A stretch of 31,819 nucleotides of DNA from Bacillota bacterium (GTDB lineage Bacteria > Bacillota > Clostridia > Tissierellales > Peptoniphilaceae), in assembly GCA_023442775.1 (NCBI GenBank), contig JAEZXH010000003.1, positions 1 through 31,819 of the forward strand, written 5' to 3'. Positions within the stretch are counted from its first letter, which is position 1. Each line of letters begins with the position of its first letter. The notes below the pieces were generated by a model. The model was not told the origin of the DNA, ran no database searches, and saw only the letters and a list, made by a program, of their open reading frames with translations. The position numbers and the translations under genes were made by a program. Shown piece after piece: positions 8,272 to 16,132 of this stretch.

Positions 8272-8820
8272 CTAGCGGTTGAGTGATTCTTCCATGGCGT
8301 GAAGGCGACCGGAGTTTTTCAAGGCGTAAAGTAAAACGCCGGAGATGATCGCGCCAGTCGCAGTAGAGATCAGAAAGGGGACCACATAGACATAAAACGA
8401 AAGGTGATGGGAAGCTCTTCCCATAAAGAGAATGGCCATGGGATAGGCACAAAGCCCTCCGAGAATGGAAGTACCGCACACTTCCCCGAGAAGAGCGAGA
8501 AAGATCTTTTTCGTTTTCCGATAGATGACACCACAGACCAATGCGCCAAACATACTGCCGGGAAAGGCCAGAAGACTCCCAAGTCCTAGGAGATTTCGAA
8601 TGAGAGAAGCGACAAAGGCGGTGGCCAGACCATAAAGAGGACCGAGAAGCACCCCGCATAGAATATTGACCATGTGCTGGATAGGGGAGCATTGACTTCC
8701 GAGAATGGGAAAGGAGAAGAGACTTCCAACAACGGCGACGGCACAGAAAATACTTGACACGGCTAACTTTTGGGAATTTGTTGTTGTCGCGCTTGCAACA
8801 CGATTTCGCATGGCAGACAT
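8272..8820 (-). CDS. thiW: ThiW, thiazole-specific S component of an ECF transporter
   Basis: Small membrane protein of about 182 residues with five to six hydrophobic segments, giving substrate specificity to an energy-coupling-factor importer for hydroxyethylthiazole. FPILGSQCSPIQHMVNILCG is typical of ThiW, followed by AFPGSMFGALVCG and a final membrane segment. The start is ATG 8820, after AAAGGA at a 10-base spacing; ATG 8811 is an alternative. It needs the shared EcfAA'T module, which is not in this window. It is the first gene after the TPP riboswitch and precedes thiM, the usual order for thiazole salvage. Confidence 0.9.
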   Translation of the reverse strand: MSAMRNRVASATTTNSQKLAVSSIFCAVAVVGSLFSFPILGSQCSPIQHMVNILCGVLLGPLYGLATAFVASLIRNLLGLGSLLAFPGSMFGALVCGVIYRKTKKIFLALLGEVCGTSILGGLCAYPMAILFMGRASHHLSFYVYVVPFLISTATGAIISGVLLYALKNSGRLHAMEESLNR

Positions 8821-8865
8821 AGGTGGAGTGTCCTTTCTAAAAGAAACCATTGAAAAACACCTTCG

Positions 8866-8905
8866 CAAAATAAAAACAGGAGACACCCATTGGGATGCCT
8901 CCTGT
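8866..8905 (-). terminator. Riboswitch-controlled transcription terminator before thiW
   Basis: On the minus strand a hairpin of about 13 pairs (8876-8905, containing two G-T wobbles) begins ACAGGAGGCATCCC and ends GGGTGTCTCCTGT, and is followed directly by TTTTTATTTT. It lies between the TPP aptamer and thiW, so ligand binding probably causes premature termination. Confidence 0.85.
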
Positions 8906-8919
8906 AAAAATCCTTGTCT

Positions 8920-9008
8920 ATGGCTTCCTACGGCGGCATTACCCGCATCAGGTATAAGGGTCGAAGGTGGATCCTTCCTCTCAGCCTGTCATCACAAGCT
9001 CCCCTGGA
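8920..9008 (-). ncRNA. TPP riboswitch (thi box)
   Basis: Read on the minus strand, the element has GGGGAGC near the 5' end, the conserved CTGAGA (8979-8984), ACCCTTATACCTGAT, and the GGTAATGCCG segment (8935-8953 region), then GTAGGAAG. This is the canonical THI-element order. It is followed by a terminator and then thiW, which indicates transcriptional repression of the whole operon when thiamine pyrophosphate is abundant. Confidence 0.95.
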
Positions 9009-9021
9009 TTCATTTTAAAGT

Positions 9022-9050
9022 AGTATATATAAAAAATCACGAAAACACAA
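9022..9050 (-). promoter_or_regulatory. Sigma-70-type promoter of the thiamine operon
   Basis: On the minus strand, TTGTGT (9045-9050) and TATACT (9022-9027) are separated by 17 bases. Transcription would begin near 9015, just before the TPP aptamer. Confidence 0.75.
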
Positions 9051-9168
9051 GCCCCAAGGTGGAGAGATGTTGTGAAGACCTGGCCAGAGGTTGGAGACGG
9101 TGAGTCAAGAGCTTCATCGTCATCCTTTCGCCATCGAGGGACATGTTGCGAGGATTTTGAAAAAAGAG

Positions 9169-9201
9169 AAGACGATCCCTGGGCAGATGAGGGATCGTCT
9201 T
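9169..9201 (-). terminator. Terminator after the YeiH-family gene
   Basis: Perfect 12-pair stem AAGACGATCCCT (9169-9180) with its complement at 9190-9201 and a nine-base loop. On the minus strand it is followed by CTCTTTTTT. It ends the mutY-NUDIX-yeiH operon and shields the thiamine promoter downstream. Confidence 0.85.
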
Positions 9202-9257
9202 TTGGACTCACTAGGAGATTGGGTCTGTGTAAAACATCTAGAAAGATTTTCTTGGAC

Positions 9258-10271
9258 TTACCAGAGGTGCAATACGTGTTGGACGAGAAGGGACACGCAG
9301 GCGATGCTCACCCAACAGGCGAGACCGAGAAGGATCGGGTCACGGCCGTTTTTAATGAGGCTCTTGAGGTTCGTATTGAGTCCGATGGCGCACATGGCGA
9401 GGACGATACAGAATTTTCCAAATTTCCCGAGAAACGACGCCACGTCAGGACTCACAAGCCCCAGGGAAGCGAGGATGGCGGCTCCGAGAAAGCCCAGGAC
9501 AAACCAGGGAAAGACTTTAGAAAATTGATAGTTGGCGTGGCCGCGATGACGACGGCTCTCGACGATGCCCAAGACGAGGGTGATGGGCACGATCATGAGA
9601 GTACGGGTGAGTTTGACAATGGTGGCCAGTTCCAGGGCCAGGTCATTTCCCGCCTGTTGACTCCAAGAAGAGGCGGCGGCGACGACGGAGGAGGTATCGT
9701 TGATGGCAGTTCCCGCCCAGAGACCGAAGCCCTGATCTCCAAGGCCCAAGAGGTGGCCGAGGGCGGGGAAGATGAAGACGGCGAGGATGTTGAAGAGAAA
9801 AATTGTGGAGATGGAGTGGGCCACGTCGGACTCATCGGCATCGATGACGGGGGCCGTTGCTGCAATGGCGGATCCTCCACAGATGGAAGTGCCGACGCCG
9901 ACGAGAATTTTGATACTGCGATCGATGTGAAGGGCGCGTCCTACAAAATAAGCGACGACAAAGGACGTCGTCAGGGTAAAGAGCATGACGAGAATCGAGG
10001 TGCTTCCTACGGAGATGATCTTTTGAATATTCATCTCAAAGCCCAAGAGGATGATGGAGAGCTGAAGGATTTTCTTGGCGGTGAAGGTCGTCCCCTTTGA
10101 GAGAGGGGAGGCCCCGATCTTTCGAGAGGCGAGGTTTGGAACGATGAGTCCAAGGAGCAGTCCAAAGAGAATCCCAAAGACTGGGCCGCCCATGAGGGGG
10201 AAGGCCTTGCCGAGGAAGTGGGCGGGCAGGGCGAGAATGAGACAGAGGAGTAGTCCTGGGAGAAATGCCAT
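9258..10271 (-). CDS. yeiH: YeiH/UPF0324-family membrane protein (putative sulfate exporter family)
   Basis: Integral membrane protein of about 337 residues with roughly ten hydrophobic segments. Family signatures include LSIILLGFEMNIQKI, GVGTSICGGSAIAATAPVI and WAGTAINDTSSVVAAA, and a final CAIGLNTNLKSL. The start is ATG 10271 with AAAGGAA six bases upstream. It lies 12 bases after the NUDIX gene, as the last gene of a three-gene unit. The family is annotated as putative sulfate exporter, but the real substrate is not established and nothing here identifies it. Confidence 0.88.
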   Translation of the reverse strand: MAFLPGLLLCLILALPAHFLGKAFPLMGGPVFGILFGLLLGLIVPNLASRKIGASPLSKGTTFTAKKILQLSIILLGFEMNIQKIISVGSTSILVMLFTLTTSFVVAYFVGRALHIDRSIKILVGVGTSICGGSAIAATAPVIDADESDVAHSISTIFLFNILAVFIFPALGHLLGLGDQGFGLWAGTAINDTSSVVAAASSWSQQAGNDLALELATIVKLTRTLMIVPITLVLGIVESRRHRGHANYQFSKVFPWFVLGFLGAAILASLGLVSPDVASFLGKFGKFCIVLAMCAIGLNTNLKSLIKNGRDPILLGLACWVSIACVSLLVQHVLHLW

Positions 10272-10283
10272 AGAGATTCCTTT

Positions 10284-10697
10284 CTAGATGTCGGAGAAGA
10301 AGTGGGAAAAGATGCTTTCGTAGACTGGAGCCATGGCCCGTTCCGTGAGTATTTTAAGAAACTCTTCGGGGCTCATCCAATAAAGGGGAAATTCGCCGTC
10401 CTTTTGGAATGATTCAAAGGCCAAGAGATAGGTGAAATTCACATGGAGGTGATCCCCCGCCGGGAGGAGGTGAAGCTTCGGGGGCGCATCGAGAAGGCGA
10501 CACCTCGCCCCCGTCTCTTCAAAGACTTCTCTGAGGGCCGCCTCCTTCGGGTCCTCTCCCGGATCCACGTGGCCACCGGGAAGGGTGAGGGAGCGAAACT
10601 TCTCCCGGTAGATGAGAAGAATCTTCTCCTCGCAAAGGACGAGGCCAAAGGTGGTGGGGTGTAGGCGCGCGTCTCCCCCTCCGCGAATGGGCTTCAT
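10284..10697 (-). CDS. NUDIX hydrolase
   Basis: A 137-residue pyrophosphohydrolase. The Nudix box runs from GGHVDPGEDP through REVFEETGA and fits G-x5-E-x7-R-E-x2-E-E-x-G. The N-terminal TTFGLVLCEEKILLIYRE strand and a C-terminal YWMSPEEFLKIL fit the fold. The start codon forms an ATGA overlap with the mutY stop, so the two are translated together. Because it is coupled to mutY, hydrolysis of oxidised nucleotides (MutT-like) is a fair guess, but the motif alone does not set the substrate. Confidence 0.88.
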   Translation of the reverse strand: MKPIRGGGDARLHPTTFGLVLCEEKILLIYREKFRSLTLPGGHVDPGEDPKEAALREVFEETGARCRLLDAPPKLHLLPAGDHLHVNFTYLLAFESFQKDGEFPLYWMSPEEFLKILTERAMAPVYESIFSHFFSDI

Positions 10698-11761
10698 AGA
10701 GTGGCCTCCATCCAGGTGCGGTAGAAGGACACCGCCGAGGCCATGGGGTAGGAGGAGAGGTCTCGCGGGTCCACCCAGGTGATGTCCTCTTCGGCGACGA
10801 GTCCCGCGGACTTCACCTGGAGGAGAAGCCCGACCATTTCCCAGCGGATGTGGGAAAAGACGTGGCGGGTGCTTGGGAGGGGAAGGACCGAGGTCTTCTC
10901 AAGGCCCATCCCAAAGAGAAAAGCGTCGAGGTCCTCTTCAGAGAGATGACCGTCGAGGAGAATCGGCTCCCAGAGCCCGCCGAGGAGGCCCTCTTCCGGG
11001 CGCTTATGGAGGGCAATCTGTCCATCTCGTGAGAGGATGAGCACCGTCTTTTTCTCCACGCGAGGGGGCTTTTTCTTCGCCTTCACGGGAAACTTCTCCA
11101 CCTCGCCCTTCTCATAGGCGGCGCAAAATTCTTGGACGGGACACTCGTCGCAGGAGGGACTCTTCGGGGTACACACCGTCGCCCCGAGGTCCATCAGGGC
11201 CTGATTGTAGGTCGCCGGGTCGATGAAGGGAAGGGGAGCCTCGGCATGTTGTTTTAGGAGGCGCACCGTCTTTGGCTTTGTAATGTCTCCCTCCTCCGCA
11301 AAGAGGCGGGAGAAGATGCGCAAGAGATTGCCGTCCATGGCGGCGTATGGCTTGTGGTAGGCGATGGAGAGAATCGCCGAGGCGGTGTAATCTCCAATGC
11401 CGGGAAGGGAGCGCAAGGCCTCGTAACCCGAGGGGAGTTCTCCGTCATAAGACGCGACCACCTCCTTCGCCGCCTCCTTGGCATGACGAATGCGGCGATA
11501 ATACCCAAGGCCCTGCCAGAGGAGATGGAGCTCGTCCTCCGAGGCTTGGGCCAAGTCCTCCACCCTGGGCAGAGCTTCCATAAAGCGCAAAAAATAGGGA
11601 ATGACCACGTCGACGCGGGTCTGTTGAAGCATGATTTCAGAAATCCAGGTGCGATAGGGACTCACCTCGTCTCTCCAGGGGAGACTTCGCCCCGAGGAGG
11701 CGTAAAAGTTGGTGAGAGACGTCGCAAAGAGTTCCAGTTCTTCGAGAAAGTTCTTTGTCAT
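10694..11761 (-). CDS. mutY: Adenine DNA glycosylase MutY
   Basis: Base-excision repair enzyme that removes adenine mispaired with 8-oxoguanine. It has SEIMLQQTRVDVV with the catalytic Glu near residue 42, the helix-hairpin-helix SLPGIGDYTASAILSIAY, and AMDGNLLRIFSR with the catalytic Asp. The [4Fe-4S] loop is C-x6-C-x2-C-x5-C (CTPKSPSCDECPVQEFC). A C-terminal NUDIX-like recognition domain covers roughly residues 230-355. The length is normal. Start ATG 11761; a GAGGAG lies about 14 bases upstream, a rather long spacing. First gene of the unit, divergent from the molybdenum locus. Confidence 0.95.
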   Translation of the reverse strand: MTKNFLEELELFATSLTNFYASSGRSLPWRDEVSPYRTWISEIMLQQTRVDVVIPYFLRFMEALPRVEDLAQASEDELHLLWQGLGYYRRIRHAKEAAKEVVASYDGELPSGYEALRSLPGIGDYTASAILSIAYHKPYAAMDGNLLRIFSRLFAEEGDITKPKTVRLLKQHAEAPLPFIDPATYNQALMDLGATVCTPKSPSCDECPVQEFCAAYEKGEVEKFPVKAKKKPPRVEKKTVLILSRDGQIALHKRPEEGLLGGLWEPILLDGHLSEEDLDAFLFGMGLEKTSVLPLPSTRHVFSHIRWEMVGLLLQVKSAGLVAEEDITWVDPRDLSSYPMASAVSFYRTWMEATL

Positions 11762-11860
11762 AGGATTTAGTATACTCCTCTTTTTCTAGAGGGGCTAGGG
11801 AAAAGGAGAAAGGTTTTGGTTGGGGCGAGGACTTTTCTCTGCGTCATGTCCTCTCTTTTG

Positions 11861-11869
11861 TGATACAAT
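11861..11869 (+). promoter_or_regulatory. Extended -10 promoter of the molybdenum cofactor operon
   Basis: TGATACAAT matches an extended -10 element (TG-n-TACAAT) 23 bases before the xdhC start. No good -35 is visible 17 bases upstream. It lies in the 130-base divergent region with mutY. Confidence 0.5.
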
Positions 11870-11891
11870 GGGCGATAAGGAGGAGAAGCCT

Positions 11892-12812
11892 ATGAAAGAT
11901 GTGTTACGCGACGCCTGCGAGTTGTGCAGAAAAAACACTCCCTCAGTCCTCGCCATCATCGTGAGAAAACATGGGTCGTCCCCGCGAGGTGTGGGGGCGG
12001 CGATGCTCGTGACGAGGGAGGGTCTCGTCTCGGGGACCATCGGCGGTGGGGCCATTGAAGCCGAGGCCATCGCCATGGCGAAGAAACTCATCGGCACACG
12101 GGACGTTATCCGCCATCGCTTCGTCCTCAATGAACAAAACGCCATGAGTATTGGCATGGTCTGCGGAGGGGAAAACGAAGTGGCCTTCTTCCCAATCGCC
12201 CAAGAGGATGGGGAGCATCTCGGGACTCTCATGAAGGAAAAAACCCTCGGTCTTCCCATGGATGGCGGCGCCTTTTTTGCCGCCGAGAAGAGAGAGGGAT
12301 TCTCTTCTTCCGAGGAGGTCTTCTATTGGCGGCCCCATCGGGGGATGCGCCTCGTCATCTTTGGAGGCGGCCACGTGGCCCAGGCCCTAGCCCGGATCGG
12401 CGAGACCATCGCCGAAGAGATTCTCGTCTACGAGGACCGGGAGGAGTTCCTCAACGAGGAGGATTTCCCGAAAAATACGACGAGGATTCTCGGCTCCTTT
12501 GACGAGATTTCCCACCATTACGCCCCGGGCCCGGAAGACTTCGTCTGCGTCATCACCCGGGGGCACAGCGCCGACAGCAAGGTGGTGGAGGCAGTGCTCC
12601 CCCATGAGGTGGCCTACCTCGGGGTCATCGGCTCGAAGCGCAAGGTGGCCCTCTTGAAGAAAAATCTCGTGGAGAGAGGTTTTTCCGAAGAGCGATGCAA
12701 TTTTCTCCACGCCCCCATCGGCCTTTCTATTGGGGCTGAGACTCCCGAGGAGATTGCCATTTCCATCGCCGCAGAACTTATTTTGGTGAAGAACGACAAG
12801 GAGGACCGATGA
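11892..12812 (+). CDS. xdhC: XdhC/CoxI-family molybdenum hydroxylase maturation protein
   Basis: Member of the family that binds and delivers the (sulfurated) molybdenum cofactor to xanthine dehydrogenase-type enzymes. The N-terminal XdhC_CoxI domain has LAIIVRKHGSSPRGVGAAML and GTIGGGAIEAEA. The C-terminal Rossmann-like XdhC_C domain has RLVIFGGGHVAQALARIG, then CVITRGHSADSKVVEAVL and AYLGVIGSKRKVALL. About 306 residues. Start ATG 11892 with a strong AAGGAGGAG site; two further in-frame ATGs upstream have no such site. It is the first gene of a long coupled operon ending in modC, with the hydroxylase itself in the next unit. Confidence 0.92.
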   Translation: MKDVLRDACELCRKNTPSVLAIIVRKHGSSPRGVGAAMLVTREGLVSGTIGGGAIEAEAIAMAKKLIGTRDVIRHRFVLNEQNAMSIGMVCGGENEVAFFPIAQEDGEHLGTLMKEKTLGLPMDGGAFFAAEKREGFSSSEEVFYWRPHRGMRLVIFGGGHVAQALARIGETIAEEILVYEDREEFLNEEDFPKNTTRILGSFDEISHHYAPGPEDFVCVITRGHSADSKVVEAVLPHEVAYLGVIGSKRKVALLKKNLVERGFSEERCNFLHAPIGLSIGAETPEEIAISIAAELILVKNDKEDR

Positions 12813-13777
12813 AGAGCATTCCCGTAGAACAGGCCGTGGGCTGCGCCCTGTGCCAAGACATGACGAAGATTATTCCCGGGGTCTCCAAGGGGCCTCGGTT
12901 TCGCCGAGGCTATGTCCTAAAGGCCGAGGACGTGGAGGTCTTAAAGGACATGGGGAAGGAACACATCTACATCTACGAGGAAGAGGATGCCATGATTCAC
13001 GAAGAAGATGCGGCACGACTCTTCGCAGAGGCCTCTCGGAAGGAGAACCTCTCCTACGGGGCGCCCTCCGAGGGGAAGATTGACCTCATCGCCGAGGTGG
13101 ACGGCCTCTTCACCGTGGACGTGGAGCGCCTCTTTGCCTTCAACGCCTGTGAGAACGTCATGATGGCGACGAAGAGAACCAACACCCTCGTCCGGAAGGG
13201 AGAGAAGGTGGCGGGGACGCGCATCATCCCCCTGGTCATGGAGAGAGAGCCAGTGGAGGAGGCGGCAAAGCACCTCGAAGGGGGCATCCTCTCGGTGCTT
13301 CCCTTCCTCGGGCAAAAGGTGGGTATCGTCACCACGGGAAACGAGGTCTATTATGGCCGCATCAAAGACGGGTTTACCGACGTGGTGCGGGAGAAGATGA
13401 AGGCGGTGGGGATGGAAGAACTTGGCCAGACCTACGCTACGGACAGCCTCGAGGACATCGCGGGAAAGATTCGCCACTTCCTCGACGAGGGCGCCGAGGT
13501 CATCTTCTGCCTCGGAGGGATGAGCGTGGACCCGGATGACAACACCCCCGGTGCCATCGCCTCGGTGGTGGAGGAGCTGGTCACCTACGGCACTCCCGTC
13601 CTTCCCGGTGCCATGGTGGCCCTGGGCTATGTGGAGGATGTGCCGGTGATGGGGCTTCCGGGAAGCGTCATGTTTGCGAAAAAGACGGTCTTTGACCTCC
13701 TCCTCCCCCGGATTGCGGCGGGGAAGAGGATTTGCCGCGAAGAGATTGTGGCCCTGGGCCACGGAGGATTGCTATGA
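12809..13777 (+). CDS. MoeA-like molybdopterin-binding protein of the molybdenum hydroxylase cluster
   Basis: About 322 residues. The N-terminal part (MKSIPVEQAVGCALCQDMTKI, then GPRFRRGYVLKAEDVEVL) resembles MoeA domain I/II. The C-terminal part has the molybdopterin-binding fold with VGIVTTGNEVYYGRI, VIFCLGGMSVDPDDNTPGAI and VPVMGLPGSVMFAKKTVFD. It is shorter than full MoeA (~400 residues), and the usual domain IV is missing. Proteins of this shape are common next to XdhC and YqeB/YqeC genes. It probably inserts molybdate or hands over cofactor, but the exact step is not known from the sequence. Start ATG 12809 forms an ATGA overlap with xdhC. Confidence 0.85.
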   Translation: MKSIPVEQAVGCALCQDMTKIIPGVSKGPRFRRGYVLKAEDVEVLKDMGKEHIYIYEEEDAMIHEEDAARLFAEASRKENLSYGAPSEGKIDLIAEVDGLFTVDVERLFAFNACENVMMATKRTNTLVRKGEKVAGTRIIPLVMEREPVEEAAKHLEGGILSVLPFLGQKVGIVTTGNEVYYGRIKDGFTDVVREKMKAVGMEELGQTYATDSLEDIAGKIRHFLDEGAEVIFCLGGMSVDPDDNTPGAIASVVEELVTYGTPVLPGAMVALGYVEDVPVMGLPGSVMFAKKTVFDLLLPRIAAGKRICREEIVALGHGGLL

Positions 13778-14259
13778 GTGAATTTTCCCACTTGGACGAA
13801 CGAGGACAGGCGCGGATGGTGGACGTCTCGGAGAAGGAGATGACCCTTCGCGAGGCCCGGGCCACGGGGCGCATCCTTCTCGGGAAGGAGATCTTTTATC
13901 GCCTCCAAGACGACGATCTCCCGAAGGGGGACGTCCTCGCCACGGCGCGCATCGCGGGAATCATGGCGATGAAGGAGACGTCGCGCCTCATTCCCATGTG
14001 TCACCCCCTCGCCCTCACCGCAGCCGAGGTTCACTTCTCCTATGACGAGGAGGACTATGCCCTCGTCGTGGAGACGGTGGCAAGGCTTCGAGGAAAGACC
14101 GGGGTGGAGATGGAGGCCCTCACCGGGGCCAGCGTCGCCCTTCTCACCGTCTACGACATGGTGAAGGCCCTGTCAAAATCCATGCGCATCGAAGGGGTCT
14201 GTCTCCTGGAAAAATCCGGGGGAAAGAGCGGCCACTACCTGAGGAAGGACCCATCATGA
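13774..14259 (+). CDS. moaC: Cyclic pyranopterin monophosphate synthase MoaC
   Basis: Works after MoaA in the first stage of molybdenum cofactor synthesis, forming cyclic pyranopterin monophosphate. Core motifs: FSHLDERGQARMVDVSEK, ARIAGIMAMKETSRLIPMCH, GKTGVEMEALTGASVALLTV and YDMVKALSKSM. At 161 residues it has the usual length. Start ATG 13774 makes an ATGA overlap with the preceding gene, and its stop overlaps the moaA start the same way. Confidence 0.96.
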   Translation: MSEFSHLDERGQARMVDVSEKEMTLREARATGRILLGKEIFYRLQDDDLPKGDVLATARIAGIMAMKETSRLIPMCHPLALTAAEVHFSYDEEDYALVVETVARLRGKTGVEMEALTGASVALLTVYDMVKALSKSMRIEGVCLLEKSGGKSGHYLRKDPS

Positions 14260-15215
14260 GAGATGGGTTTGGGCGGGAGATGACCTACCTTCGCCTCTCC
14301 CTCACCGACCAGTGCAACCTCCGCTGCCGCTATTGCATGCCCCGAGAGGGGGTTCGGTTTCGCCAAAGAGAGGAGCTCCTCTCCGACGAGGAACTCCTGC
14401 GCCTCCTGCGCCTCTTTGCGAGTCTTGGCATCTCGAAGCTGAAACTTACCGGGGGAGAGCCCCTCTTGCGGCCTCACCTAAAAGACCTTCTTCACGAGAT
14501 GCGCGCCATTTCTGGGATTTCAGAAATAACCCTCACCACCAACGGGACGAAACCAGGGCTTCTCGCCTCTCTTCTCCCAGACCTCGACGGGGTGAACGTC
14601 TCCTTGGACACCCTCTCGCCGGCGAAGTTTTCCGACCTCACGGGAGGGGATGACTTCTCTCAAGTCATGGAGAGTCTTCATCTCCTCCTCGACGAGAAGG
14701 TGAACACGAAGATCAACGTCGTCCCCATCTTGGGCATCAATGACGACGAGATAAGAGACCTCGCAGCCCTTGCGAAGGAGGAGGATCTCAAGGTGCGCTT
14801 CATCGAACTCATGCCCATCGGGTGCGGCGCAGGTTTTTCGGGAGTGCCGGAGAAGGAGGTCATCGCCAAGATTGAAGCCGCCTTTGGTCCCATGACGCCA
14901 AGTGATTTTCGCTCAAATGGGCCGGCCAGTTATTTCGCCCTCCCGGGATTTCGTGGACAGATTGGGATGATTCGCGGAGTGGACCACCGGTTTTGCGCCA
15001 ACTGCAACCGGCTTCGCCTCACCGCCGACGGACAGTTAAAGGCCTGCCTCGCCGCAAGGGCCCAGGCAAATCTTCGGGACCTCTTGCGCCAAGGGGCCTC
15101 CGACGAAAAGCTTCTCGAGGCGATGAAGAAGGCGACGAAACAAAAGCCCTGGGCGAACCACTTCGACGCCGCTCCCACGGAAGAAGAGCGGCGGATGTAT
15201 GAGATAGGAGGATAA
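14256..15215 (+). CDS. moaA: GTP 3',8-cyclase MoaA (radical SAM)
   Basis: Radical SAM enzyme that cyclises GTP in molybdenum cofactor synthesis. The N-terminal cluster motif is CNLRCRYC (C-x3-C-x2-C), followed by LKLTGGEPLLRPHL, the SAM-binding GGEP. The second [4Fe-4S] site fits C-x2-C-x13-C starting at FCANCNRLRLT. The protein ends in the functional Gly-Gly tail (YEIGG). Length 319 residues, normal. The start at ATG 14256 is ATGA-coupled to moaC. Confidence 0.97.
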   Translation: MRDGFGREMTYLRLSLTDQCNLRCRYCMPREGVRFRQREELLSDEELLRLLRLFASLGISKLKLTGGEPLLRPHLKDLLHEMRAISGISEITLTTNGTKPGLLASLLPDLDGVNVSLDTLSPAKFSDLTGGDDFSQVMESLHLLLDEKVNTKINVVPILGINDDEIRDLAALAKEEDLKVRFIELMPIGCGAGFSGVPEKEVIAKIEAAFGPMTPSDFRSNGPASYFALPGFRGQIGMIRGVDHRFCANCNRLRLTADGQLKACLAARAQANLRDLLRQGASDEKLLEAMKKATKQKPWANHFDAAPTEEERRMYEIGG

Positions 15216-15662
15216 ATGGGACGTATTGTAGCCATCAACCGAAGCGAGAAAAAGGGGACGGTGAAGACCGAGATTGCTGAAGGTCGTTTCATCGCCGACT
15301 ACGGCCTCGAGGGAGATGCCCACGCCGGGAAGTGGCACCGTCAGGTAAGCCTCCTGGACTACGGCAGTTTCTTGGCCTTTGGAAGAGAGGCAAAGATTCC
15401 CATGAACGAGGGAATCTTCGGGGAGAACCTCCTCGTCGAGGGCCTCGACCTCTCCTCTGTGAAGGTGGGGGACCAACTGCGAAGTCACGACGTGCTCTTG
15501 GAGATCACCCAGATTGGAAAAGAGTGTCACAAGGCCTGTGAGATTCGCTCCATCGTCGGCAATTGCATCATGCCCACGGAGGGGATTTTCGCCCGGGTCC
15601 TCGAAGGGGGCATCCTACGAAAGGGGGACGAGATATGTTTCGTGCCATCGTCGTCACAATGA
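15216..15662 (+). CDS. MOSC-domain protein
   Basis: A 148-residue single MOSC domain, the fold shared with the C-terminus of molybdenum cofactor sulfurases and with mARC proteins. Seen are GLEGDAHAGKWHRQVSLLD, the EGIFGENLLVEGLDL stretch, VGDQLRS and the cysteine-bearing GKECHKACEI. Its start follows the moaA stop directly (TAA then ATG), with GGAGG just before it. A role in handling the sulfurated or selenated cofactor is plausible, but no activity is established for such stand-alone proteins. The last 28 bases overlap the next gene. Confidence 0.9.
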   Translation: MGRIVAINRSEKKGTVKTEIAEGRFIADYGLEGDAHAGKWHRQVSLLDYGSFLAFGREAKIPMNEGIFGENLLVEGLDLSSVKVGDQLRSHDVLLEITQIGKECHKACEIRSIVGNCIMPTEGIFARVLEGGILRKGDEICFVPSSSQ

Positions 15663-16132
15663 GTGACTCGGCGTTTTACGAAGACGCCGTGGATGAGACC
15701 ACCCAAGTGGTGAAGGGCCTCCTCGTCGATGAGGGGTTTGAGGTGGTGGAAGAGGTTCTCTTGCCCGACGAGTTCGAAAAGATTGCCACCTGTCTTCGAG
15801 ATATTGCTGACGAAGACCGGGCAGACCTCGTCCTCACCACGGGGGGCACCGGGTTCTCTCCGCGGGACGTGACCCCAGAGGCCACCGAGTCCATCTTGGA
15901 GAAGAAGACGCCGGGAATCGTCCAGGCGATGATGGCGGCCTCTCTCGCCGTGACGCCACGGGCCATGCTCTCTCGCATGAGCGCCGGGATTCGAAAGAGC
16001 TGCCTCATCGTGAATCTTCCGGGGTCCCCCAAGGCGGCGCGGGAAAACCTCGAGGCCATTCTTCCAGCTCTCCCCCACGGCCTCGACACCCTAAAGGGTG
16101 GCGGTGCCCACGGGCCGCGAGGGAAGCGATGA
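15635..16132 (+). CDS. mogA: MogA/MoaB-family molybdopterin adenylyltransferase
   Basis: Adenylylates molybdopterin before metal insertion. The MoCF-binding fold shows AIVVTMSDSAF, VLTTGGTGFSPRDVTPEAT and ESILEKKTPGIVQAMM, then LSRMSAGIR and LIVNLPGSPKAARENL. 165 residues, typical. Start ATG 15635, with GGGGG nine bases before it, inside the end of the MOSC gene; this is supported by MFRAIVVTMSDS being the usual family N-terminus. MogA and MoaB cannot be told apart with confidence by eye. Confidence 0.92.
   Translation: MFRAIVVTMSDSAFYEDAVDETTQVVKGLLVDEGFEVVEEVLLPDEFEKIATCLRDIADEDRADLVLTTGGTGFSPRDVTPEATESILEKKTPGIVQAMMAASLAVTPRAMLSRMSAGIRKSCLIVNLPGSPKAARENLEAILPALPHGLDTLKGGGAHGPRGKR

Noticed and set aside
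9072..10100. Plus-strand frame of 342 codons opposite the YeiH-family gene
   Set aside because: Its translation is almost entirely charged and glycine-rich, as expected for the reverse of a membrane protein. No ribosome site was found.
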